A stretch of 64,000 nucleotides of DNA. Source: Tethya wilhelma (taxonomy: Eukaryota; Porifera; Demospongiae; Tethyida; Tethyidae). The stretch is taken from assembly GCA_964030475.1 (NCBI GenBank), contig CAXIPT010000009.1, positions 4,461,690 through 4,525,689 of the forward strand. Direction: 5' to 3'. Positions within the stretch are counted from its first letter, which is position 1; the number at the start of each line of letters is the position of its first letter. The notes beneath the pieces are model-generated. The model saw only the letters and a list, made by a program, of their open reading frames with translations. It had not been told where the DNA came from and made no database searches. This document shows positions 52,737 through 61,459 of this stretch, in pieces. Both the position numbers and the translations under genes were made by a program.

Positions 52737-54459
52737 TAGTTAAGGCATGTCCTTAGTGTGGGTATTGATTGTTTCCCTCAACAAATGTGTAAGATTTGGA
52801 AGCTACTAAAGACATCAGTGGAGGTTAGCTAGCAATATAAACTGTTATGACTATTACTTCAACATTTGTTAAATATTTTAAACCGGAAGTGGTCACCTCA
52901 CCACACCCCCTTTTCAATTAAATGAATATTTAATGAGATCACTATTTGTCTTGTATTTTGACTGCTCCCACTTCATTGTTTAATGAAACCCAGTAAATTT
53001 TTATACCAAGATGCTCTATTCTATGTGAGGCAATATAGTATAACTACAGCTGTATTTGCATCAATTACCCCTGATGATTGTCTTGAATGGTCCCATGACT
53101 GTGGCTGTTAACTTGATTACTATATCAATATAATATGTTATTGCATAATAATATTATAAGGAAATCACACAATAATGTTTGACAATTATTACTCAGGTCA
53201 GTTAAGGCATGTAACAGTTATTTTGGCAATGCAAAAGATTAGTTAAGGATATCTTTGTAATGGTTTATTTCTAAGCATTGAAACTTGGTACAAATATTTA
53301 CCACTGGAGTGTCTTCACACACACTAAGTTTAAGCATCATGTGATCAAGGAGGGCGGGGCTAGTCCAAATAAATGCACTTTTAAAAATGCGCAACTGTAG
53401 CTAATTAGCCATGCCTACCAAATTTTGACACAAATTTTTTTGCTTGGTATCTTTCCTATTGAACAACCTGGATTGAGCTTTAGTTTCAGAGAAATGCTTC
53501 AAAAACCTCAAATTCTAATAAATGCACACCTACTTAAATATGAAAAACTAGAATGTCTCTGCAGCTAATTACCCCACCCCTAGGTTCCACCCACCAATAC
53601 ATTGCCCACCATTAGGTTATGTCACAAAAAATTTTGGTGGGCGTGGCTAATTAGCTACAGTTGCGCATTTTTAAGGTTACGGGGTACAAAGTGCAAAATC
53701 ATGCATGTGAATAATTCATGAGCAATAAAAATCTACCAAAATCTAGCAACAGAACTGTATGATCAAAACTCTTCCTATTCAGAAGCACAGTAGTAGTCAG
53801 TTTGTTCTTGGAAAGTAGAAAATTTAGTTTTCATAGCTTTTCTGTCGAGTGCTACAGTGAACTATAAATTTTCTGCGTCAGTTTTTTCCAAGCAGCATGG
53901 CTGCGCTATCCAGAACGCTGATTCACAGAAAACCTACCTTGGTTTTGCAGGGCCTGACAGCGAGATTTTATTTCTACTTCGAATACGAAAAGTTTTATGG
54001 AGCTAAAAAGCACTCTCCGAAGCGCCTTAGGCAGCTGTCAGCCAGTGTCAGGCAGCAAACTGCGGCGACCTGGACAGTTCAGTTGCTTCGTTTCGAGAAA
54101 ACTCACTGTCTGGCCCTTCTCTGTTGACAGAATGGTAAGATGACCGCCCATTGATTTGTAGCCAGCTTTGCAAAAATTTACGCAAAAATTATTTCTCTAT
54201 ACTTCCGCATCTAAACTAGCTTTTACTGATTAGCATATTCATGAGCTAACTGTACCCCGTAACCTTAAGAGTTCATTTCTTTTGGACCAGCCCCGCCCCC
54301 CTATATCACGTGATGCTCAAACTGTGTGTCTGAAGAAACTGCAGTGGTAAATATTTGTACCAAGTTTAAATGCTTAAAATTAAACCAGTACAAAGATATT
54401 CTTAACCAAACTTTTGCATTGTTAAAAATGGCTGATACATGCCTTAACAAACCTGAGTA
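52737..54459. mobile_element. Large composite insertion with 9-bp flanking repeats
   Basis: Flanked by GACTCAGTG at 52728-52736 and 54460-54468. Inside, arms of about 200 bp at 53190-53390 and 54262-54459 are inverted copies (ACTCAGGT...GTTAAGGCATG). The left outer end also carries GTTAAGGCATG but lacks part of the arm. Smaller inverted repeats (GCGCAACTGTAGCTAATTAG and inverse) and a TTAA element (53675-54264) are nested. Non-coding. Confidence 0.65.
53675..54264. mobile_element. Element G, copy 2, TTAA-flanked
   Basis: 590 bp with inverted ends GGTTACGGGGTAC, flanked by TTAA at 53671-53674 and 54265-54268. Shares its interior and right end with 30340-30783. The ORF 53897-54127 shares only a short RKPTLVL reading with the other copy. 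Confidence 0.8.
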
Positions 54460-54468
54460 GACTCAGTG

Positions 54469-55554
54469 TCAGTTGCAACTAGTAAGTGTATGTGACAGTC
54501 TTACATTTTCTTCATCTTGTTCAAAATAATGTTCTTTTGCTGTTCGTATTCTTTGTGTGAGTTTCAGAAGTTGATGAAGTTGTTTTAATTGCTCGATATA
54601 CTTTGATCGAAGTGTTGCACATTTAGTTGGTGACACTCCCATATCATCAAGGGTGGACCTTGGAGAATAACTAGTGCTAGAGGGAGGTGATAAATTCTCA
54701 GTTTGCCCCTTAAGTGCTTGAGCAAATCCTTCAACTACACAAGAAACCAGATTTCCTTCCTTAGATCCGGAACTTTTAGATGATTTTGAATTAAATCCAA
54801 ACATAGGCACCTCTGGAGGACTAGCATAATCTCTGTGAGTTCCAACTTGTAACATATTTGCCCAGAGTCGATATTGAGCTGCTGTGTACTCTTGTCCATG
54901 TTTCTCACTTAGTTTGGCAAAAATCTCATCAACTTCTTCTTGAATAGCCTGACGCTTTGATGATGGTGGCTTAGATGCATCAGAGGTTTTGCGTTTTTTT
55001 CCTGTGCTAGTAGTATGTTCAAGACTATCCTCTAATTTATCTGCTGCCTCTTTTCGACCTTCACACCACAGTATGATTTCTTGATCTTTGTTGTGCAACT
55101 GATACATAGCTAGCAAATCTTCTTCATCCTTGATCCAAACCTTTGAAGCTCCTCTGCCCTTACTGTATCCAATATCAAAATTATCCCTTTCAGCCAGCAA
55201 GTCTTCATAATCATTAATAAGGCTCTCTCTCAACTCTTGTGGCCTAGTAAATTTCTCATGGCGTCGAAACTTTTCCACAATGTACTTTGACCTTTTGTCT
55301 GGATTGAAAACTTTCACACAGTACGTGTAGCGATGACCAATCTCCAAGTCACTTTGATCATCATTTTCATGCTCAACACCTTGAATTGAAGCTGACTGAT
55401 GTGACAACGAAGTAGCCGAGTTGCTCTATCGAGAGGTTGATTCTAATTGACACTCACCTCTTTGAAACTGACTTGGGTGCGGTATGGCTCCGTAGTGATA
55501 GTACGGCGTCCCGTAGTATGGATATGCCATTTGACCTGGACCAGGTACACTCAT
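54469..55554 (-). CDS. Uncharacterised two-exon protein, 339 aa (paralogue of 57240-58263)
   Basis: Exon 1 55554-55458 (97 nt) is Pro/Gly/Tyr-rich (MAYPYYGTPYYHYGAIPHP). A 66-bp GTGAGT...CAG intron follows; exon 2 is 55391-54469, phase 1 joined cleanly. About 50-150 is a compact alpha/beta-looking segment (RYTYCVKVFNPDKRSK, IGYSKGRG, DQEIILWCEG) with PB1/ubiquitin-like layout, then a Lys/Arg-rich nuclear-signal-like stretch (GKKRKTSD), a helical block (EVDEIFAKLSEKHGQEYTAA, RLWANMLQVG) and a C-terminal SPTK...LRSKYIEQLKQLHQLL helix. The paralogue in the neighbouring transposon has the same blocks in the same order. I do not recognise the family; the PB1-like fold is inference. The gene lies outside the transposon's repeats. 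Confidence 0.7.
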
Positions 55555-55830
55555 GTTGAGAAGAGCTACTTACGAAGGAGAATTAGCTAGCAACACTCAG
55601 AGGGCCTAGGGTGCTCAAACTTGCACTGGGTCAGTATTTAATTTGGCGGGCAACTGCGCTCAAAATAGTTGCTTATAAATAGTGACATGCCTATGCTTAG
55701 GCCATATCCATATATGGTACAAAACTTAGTGTATACGTAGTGGTTACCACAACCATGTACTGTAAGTAGGTGACATGATATAGTCTTTTAATTTTTCACC
55801 CTGTTCCTAATGAGCTGCAAACTACAGTAC
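55555..55830. other. Upstream region of the 339-aa gene
   Basis: Presumed promoter side of the minus-strand gene ending at 55554; no motif I can support. Confidence 0.35.
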
Positions 55831-56011
55831 TCTTGCTGCTCAGTTTGGGATTATGAAGAGGAAGAAGCTGAAACCTGAAGCCATTCCAACTGTATTTCCT
55901 AGGCAGTCATCTAGCCAAGGAAATCCAAGTGCACTAGGACCTATAGCTAGTCACAAGAGACCTCGAAAAGATGAGATTGGAGTGGAAAGAGAACACAAGA
56001 GAAGTGCAGTA
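55831..56011 (+). pseudogene. THAP-domain C-terminal fragment, cut by a transposon
   Basis: Repeats the end of the THAP remnant at 7060-7265: AQFGIMKRKKLKPEAIPTVF, then [13 protein letters not shown]. Similarity stops at the TA (56010-56011) where the IS630/Tc1-type element begins; the other copy has TA at the same place (GTGCAGTAG). The sequence right of the transposon does not continue the THAP copy. Confidence 0.7.
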
Positions 56012-56137
56012 CTGTTGATTGCACTTCACTTCGAACACGCCGCGCCGTACCCGTGTGCGTAGCCCCGCGCGCACATGTATGATAGGTGTGGTTTTTGAAT
56101 CTGGCGCAAAATTTCAAATCTCTTACTACCATTAGTG

Positions 56138-57133
56138 ATGGCTGCTAGATCTGCAGAACCAAAGCGAACTTCTCCATATTCGCAAGATATAGGTTGGAGA
56201 GTTGTGTGGCAGCGACTTGGGATGAATTATTCATTCAGAGAGATCGCATCAAGGCTCATGATATCTGTAGGAACTGCCCATAGGTTGTTTAAGAGATTTG
56301 AAGAAACTGGTGATGTACAACCCTTGCAAAGATCAGCAAGACCCAGTTGCCGTAAGTTAGATGATCTTCATGAATTGTATGTAATATGCTTAATTTTGGA
56401 TACTGATCCTGGATTATATCTTAATGAGATCTGTCAAAAAATTTTTGAGGCTACCAACGTAAAGGTTTCCCAGTCGACTGTTTGTAGAGTTCTCCATCGT
56501 AATGGTTTGACTCGAAAGAAAATGCTTCAGGTAGCAAAACAGAGATGCATGGATTACAGGGCTGCCTATATGGCTGATGTGCTAGGTTTTAAGCGTGAAA
56601 TGTTTTGCTGGATCGATGAGACAGGATGTGACAGTCGAGACCACAGGAGGAAATTTGGGTATGCATTACGAGGTCAAGCACCAGTCTGCACACGACTGCT
56701 TGCACGTGGAAAAAGAATTTCAGCAATAGCAGCAATATGTGATGAAGGTTTGGTAGATTTTGAATTAATAACTGGAACATGTAATGCAGAAAAGTTTGTG
56801 GATTTTGTTCGTGGAAGTTTAATTCCCAACATGCAACCCTTTGATGGTACCAGTAGCAAGTCGATTGCTGTATTGGATAACTGTTCAATCCATCACTGTC
56901 CTGAAGTAGCTACACTATTTCAAGATGCAGGGATACTGGTGAAATACCTACCACCATATAGTCCAGATTTAATGCCTATTGAAGAAGCATTCAGTTATGT
57001 TAAGTATTACTTGAAGGATCACGATGAACTTATGCAAACATACAGAGACACTGAACAAGTAATTAAATCTGCATTCGTGAGCATATCAAAGGAGCATTGT
57101 AATGGATGGATATCTGACTCTGGGTATGATTAA
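56138..57133 (+). CDS. DD34E transposase, IS630/Tc1 superfamily, intact
   Basis: 331 aa, single exon, start ATG 56138 (an upstream in-frame GTG is not needed). The N-terminus has a helix-turn-helix pair of the paired-like kind (SFREIASRLMISVGTAHRLF, then SQSTVCRVLHRNGLTRKKM). The catalytic core has MFCWIDETGCDSRD (D160), SIAVLDNCSIHH (D247) and YLPPYSPDLMPIEEAFSYVK (E282), giving DD34E spacing. The LPPYSPDLxPIE box is characteristic of IS630/Tc1/mariner enzymes, and the YSQD start resembles IS630-like eukaryotic relatives. The enzyme would excise and reinsert the element at TA. No stop, frameshift or catalytic loss is visible. Confidence 0.93.
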   Translation: MAARSAEPKRTSPYSQDIGWRVVWQRLGMNYSFREIASRLMISVGTAHRLFKRFEETGDVQPLQRSARPSCRKLDDLHELYVICLILDTDPGLYLNEICQKIFEATNVKVSQSTVCRVLHRNGLTRKKMLQVAKQRCMDYRAAYMADVLGFKREMFCWIDETGCDSRDHRRKFGYALRGQAPVCTRLLARGKRISAIAAICDEGLVDFELITGTCNAEKFVDFVRGSLIPNMQPFDGTSSKSIAVLDNCSIHHCPEVATLFQDAGILVKYLPPYSPDLMPIEEAFSYVKYYLKDHDELMQTYRDTEQVIKSAFVSISKEHCNGWISDSGYD

Positions 57134-57239
57134 ATTTACTGAGTATATTGATTATGATCATACATTGTTAGCTACTATAGCTTGTGATTCACACTGATTC
57201 CACTAATTTATGTTCAGTTACTTACACACATTGTCACTG

Positions 57240-58263
57240 TCAAAATTTTTTTATGTCATTCATTATAGTAGATTGTAATTCTTCATACTGTTGAGAAGAA
57301 ATAGCTCCTTTCTCCATTAAACTGTGCCATTTGTCCAACTGTTCAATGCACTGAGAACGTAAACCAATTCTCTTAGTAGGAGAGACAATTGTACTGGGAG
57401 CTGAAGACTTTGGCTTGCTGCTTCGGAAAAATGGTTTATCCGGAGGATTTTCATACGAGGCATGTTTTTTGAGATGTATCATATGGGCCCAAGCACGGAT
57501 TTGCTCTGGAGTATATATATTGTCTTGTTTCTTGCTTAACTGCTCGACAATCTCTTCAACTTCGTTCAATTTTTTCAAATGACCATCATATCGAGATCGA
57601 CTGACTTTAGTAGGTGGTGCATCATCTGCATCAATAGGAGTCTTGCGTTTCTTTGAATTCTTAACCCACAAAATTATTTGCTTTCGTGTTTTGTAGCTTT
57701 CATACATTTGAGAGAGATCACTATTTTCAGATATGCTGGCCTGTTTACCTTTTTTGCCATGACCAGGAATGATATAACCAAACTGTATGTCATTATCACT
57801 GGAAACAAACTCGCTGCAATGCTGCTGGATACTTTCCTCAAACTCGCTGACAGTAGCAAATAGAGACGCATCAAATTGTTTCAGTTGTTCACCACCACTT
57901 CCACTTGGGTTGATAATTCTCACAGTATATTGAAATTTTACTGTTTGAGACTCAACATCTTCCTGCAAAAGTAACAACAACACATAGATATAGCTGTGCT
58001 GGGAAGCTAAATAGAGCACACCACACAATACTCAACTTGAAAGACCAGGCACTTACTTCAATTTCAACCTCAGCAGGTGGAGACGTCGATAATTTTGTCG
58101 GAGTATCATTAGAGTTGCCACTTAATACACTGACCGCTGTGGAAACTGAACTTGGACAGCAGTCAACCTTTACAACAGAGCTTGGCGGACATCCAACATA
58201 GATTGAACTTGATTCTACGCAACCATAATTGCTGTAGTAAGACTGGCTACTTTTGTCGGTCAT
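57240..58263 (-). CDS. Uncharacterised accessory protein of the transposon, 309 aa
   Basis: Exon 1 58263-58057 (69 codons, Ser/Tyr/Pro-rich, SSQSYYSNYGCVESSS), a 94-bp GTAAGT...TTGCAG intron, exon 2 57962-57240; phase 0 junction. After the low-complexity N-terminus comes a segment of about 90 residues with alternating strands (VKFQYTVRIINPSG, IQFGYIIPGHGKKG, KQIILWVKNSKKRK) laid out like a ubiquitin/PB1-type fold. A Lys/Arg stretch, a helical block (VEEIVEQLSKKQDNIYTPEQ, IRAWAHMIHLKKHASYENPP) and a C-terminal SPTKRIGLRSQCIEQLDKWH follow, ending GAISSQQYEELQ. Paralogue of 54469-55554. No enzyme motif. Fully inside the inverted repeats, convergent with the transposase, which suggests a role in or cargo of the element; that is inference. 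Confidence 0.8.
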
Positions 58264-58486
58264 TGTGAGCTGATCTTGACACTGAGAAGAAAGCTAGTCT
58301 CTGGCTAGCGAGACTAGAAGACAGCCTATTACTTTGTAGGCTCAGCTAGCAAACGTTTATAATCACGTGCGTTCACGTAGACGGACGATTGTACGAACGG
58401 ACACGGCGTACGGATACGGAATGTTCGAAGTGAAGTGCAATCAACAGTAACGTGTGTTCCCTCTGGCACTGCCCCGCGCGTGATTC

Positions 58487-58527
58487 AAACCCCCTTTTTT
58501 TGAAATCCTGGATCCGCCCCTGTCAGT
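58487..58527. repeat. End fragment of the 36449-36813 element family
   Basis: Contains GGATCCGCCCCTG preceded by a T-run and AAACCCCC, the inverse of the CAGTGGCGGATC...GGGGGTTT end at 36449. Confidence 0.6.
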
Positions 58528-58586
58528 GCAGCAGGCAAGTCAAGACCATTGGCCCAATTTTACCTACTCCGACCATTCTTCACTGC

Positions 58587-59207
58587 ATGACTTCGAGCAG
58601 CGCTAGTGCTCGATCCTCCATGGCCAGTTCAGTACATGATGACATTCAAATTCTCCTACATGAGAGTGATTTGCCACCCAAAGATGATGATTATTTGAAA
58701 ATTGTTTCCAGGGAACATTTTCAAGAAAAATTTGACAAAATGAAACGCATTTATGTCTATGGTAAGGATCCAAAAGAAGACAAGATGGGTAGGTCTATTC
58801 CAAAGAGACTTGCTGTTGTTTTACCATTACAATTACTGGCTGATCCGGACGGTGTGATTCCCATTCCTTTCATCGTCGACACTGGTGCACCAGGTGCAGT
58901 CTACCTTGGTTCAAAATCTGAACAAAAGTTAAGAGACCTAGGGTTGCTCCAAGAAAAACCCAGCAGTGAGTATCCTTATATTATTAAACAGGCTACACTC
59001 AACTATGGAACAGAGCGGAGATTAGATAATATTCCTGTAGGTCAAGTGCCTGAACCTCATGAAAGTAAAAGTCTTGGCACTTACGGGAAGATTTGCTGTA
59101 ATATTCTTGGATTGGAGGCAATTTGGCATGTTCCAGAAGTGCTTCAATTGAATAATAATATGAATAGTAAGGGAGAGTGTGCAAGACAAAATCGCCAAGA
59201 TGCATAA
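58587..59207 (+). CDS. Retropepsin-like aspartic protease domain protein, 206 aa
   Basis: The ATG at 58587 is preferred; the open frame extends upstream through a transposon-end fragment that is unlikely to be coding. After about 80 polar residues the chain reads IPIPFIVDTGAPGAVYLGS with the Asp-Thr-Gly triad at 98-100, and later CCNILGLEAIWHV, resembling the conserved ILG segment of retropepsin-type dimeric proteases. No gag, RT or integrase sequence adjoins it. It could be a domesticated protease or another passenger of the transposon-rich cluster. No upstream promoter or intron is evident. The family assignment rests on two short motifs. Confidence 0.55.
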   Translation: MTSSSASARSSMASSVHDDIQILLHESDLPPKDDDYLKIVSREHFQEKFDKMKRIYVYGKDPKEDKMGRSIPKRLAVVLPLQLLADPDGVIPIPFIVDTGAPGAVYLGSKSEQKLRDLGLLQEKPSSEYPYIIKQATLNYGTERRLDNIPVGQVPEPHESKSLGTYGKICCNILGLEAIWHVPEVLQLNNNMNSKGECARQNRQDA

Positions 59208-59406
59208 TTATGTATCCAGTATTGAATATTATGATGTAATTATTAGATTATTTAATGTTGTTGTTTTTTTTTGTCAATGTCTATTTGTGTGAGTAGGATT
59301 ATATTTGCAATAGTACTTTATAAGGTTATTGTTTATAGTCTACACTAGAGACCAGTATCATGCATGCTGTTGATTTGCATGCATGCCATTACTTATAGGT
59401 TACATC

Positions 59407-59661
59407 AAGAGTGTATTAGGGAGAGTACGCATGCAACTACATACATGAAGTATTGCACACACGTTTTGACTGAATGACATCACAATCGGGTGTCAAATGT
59501 GAATATCATCAAACTTGCTAGCTGGTATACGCACCTGTCTTTGCTTTAATGATATTCACATTTGACACCCACTTAACTTACAAGGATTGTGATGTCATTC
59601 AGTCAAAACGTGTGTGCAATACTTCATGTATGTAGTTGCGTACTCTCCCTAATACACTCTT
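59407..59661. mobile_element. Near-palindromic MITE with 9-bp target duplication
   Basis: 255 bp, arms of about 110 bp starting AAGAGTGTATTAGGGAGAGT with the inverse at the right, flanked by GGTTACATC at 59398-59406 and 59662-59670, an exact 9-bp duplication. Confidence 0.88.
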
Positions 59662-59825
59662 GGTTACATCAATAATAGTGTTCACTTACATTGTTTGGTA
59701 TTGTGCTGGAAAAGGTCGTTCTCAAAACCCGTATAAACATACCAAGTTATTCAGAACATGCATGTCATTGAGCGGTACGTATAATCTTCGTCAGTCACAG
59801 TCTCACACAGTCGCTATACTAACTG

Positions 59826-59863
59826 TTATTATTATTATTATTATTATTGTTATTATTGTTATT
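59826..59863 (+). repeat. TTA/TTG microsatellite
   Basis: (TTA)n with two TTG variants, about twelve units. Confidence 0.9.
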
Positions 59864-60128
59864 GCTTTACAGCAAGTATTTTGATGTTATTGCTTTACAG
59901 CAAGTAGTTTGATCCATGGCTTTGAGAGCTAGATTACCACCACTTTCTAGAACCACAAGGATGTTATATATATGCTGCTAGATGGTACAGTGATGTAAGT
60001 GTGGATGTGTGTATTATTATACTGATGATGTTGTTACTGTATGTGGATGTATATTATGTATCCCAGAAAGATAATTATACTGTCATGGTCTATACGTTAA
60101 TCAGGAAAGGTATAAGCTGATAATAATT

Positions 60129-60740
60129 ACAAGTATAGTAAAAATTTCATAAAAATTAGCAGTGTAGGAATGGGCAGTGCTGCAAAAAGAAAGGAAACAA
60201 GGCTGGGACTTTAAATTTCGGCACATGACTACTTCATTTTCATTTTCGATTCCTCATGTATCCAGTCATATAAAATAAATATTGATATGGTTCAAACAAT
60301 GCTACATGTACATGTCCATTGATATTATAATAATTATAGAATCATGATTAAAATTCTGATTCCAATTAAGTCTTAGAAGGTATACAGGCAACCTATGTGA
60401 GCTTGGAAAACTTTGAAAATGAAGTAGTCATGTGCCGAAATTTAAAGTCCCAGCCTTGTTTCCTTTCTTTTTGCAGCACTGCCCATTCCTACACTGCTAA
60501 TTTCTAGGAAATTTTTACTATACTTGTTTGTTCACTTTTTTCAACACTAAGGTGCTCAACTGAAATGGAGTATAAGCTATTAGAGACTGGTCAGTCTCTA
60601 CAAAAAGCATGAGCTACTGCTTTTAAGTACACTGGATGCGCATGCGCATTATATGCATGCAAACCACGTGGTCTGTTGACGACCTTTACCTACATCAAGA
60701 TGGCTACGTGCAAGTATAGTATTTTATATCAGAGTTTTTA
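60129..60740. repeat. Dispersed repeat A, copy 3, inverted
   Basis: The foldback part (60129-60527) matches 739-1101 and 3824-4199, and the following 200 bp match the flanking part of those copies in inverse orientation (CTCTAATAGC... and GACCAGTCTCTACAAAAAGC). Confidence 0.7.
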
Positions 60741-61336
60741 AAATGCCTAGATTTTGTTTGTTATATAGCTTTTAGGCACCAAGTGAGTATAAAAGGACGT
60801 AGTTCGGATGAAGACAAGTTGCACTGTACAGTTAAAGCTGGCTGAATGCCTTTTGTTTGTCTGGGAATCGCGTTCAAGTTTGTCAGTTAACTAGCCACTA
60901 GGGAGAGAAGGTTAGCCACTTAAAATTTAACCCCTTTTCTACTCGTAAATCATCTGATCAGTCAGGTATTATATGATACGAAATCGAGGTAAGGACCTAC
61001 TCAAGAAGACCCAAAAATGTAATCAAGAAAAAAATTAACCCCTCCGCTACTGAATNTGCCAAGCGCTCAGTTTTTGCAGAGTTATTCGCGTGAATATTTG
61101 TATTGCGCTAATGGGCCATCCGTGCCATTCCTATGTACCCAGTACTACCGTACTGGGAATTAGAAAAATGCAAATCATGTAGCTGGATAGTAATATTGCA
61201 ACCAGTAGACCAATTATTCATCTAGTTTAGCAGTTACATATCAATAGCTATAAAAATATGATTAATTTAAATGTAGCTCATTAATTATTCATACGTATTG
61301 TAATTAATTGACATGTTTTTTCATAGGCCCATAGCC
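60741..61336. other. No supported gene; repeat B fragment
   Basis: Repeat B at about 61057-61160 (an N at 61056), with CCCAGTACTACCGTACTGGG at its end. A BED zinc-finger exon for the hAT transposase would be expected here, but I could not find one. Confidence 0.4.
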
Positions 61337-61459
61337 CTTCAGTGGTAATGGATGAAAATTTTCAAGACAAAGTAGAATACTTTTATGCAATAAAATCCAA
61401 AATTAGTGGGTGTGTACAATGACTGATTTTTACTTGATCAGTTCACATCTCGTATACAC

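Larger units (their letters stand above)
56012..58447. mobile_element. IS630/Tc1-type DNA transposon carrying a second, convergent gene
   Basis: 2436 bp. The 26-bp ends 56012-56037 and 58422-58447 are perfect inverted repeats (starting CTGTTGATTGCACTTCACTT), flanked by TA at 56010-56011 and 58448-58449. Inside are only a DDE transposase on the plus strand and an intron-containing accessory gene on the minus strand, tail to tail with 106 bp between them. Both ORFs are intact and the repeats perfect, so the element looks recently mobile. Confidence 0.9.
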
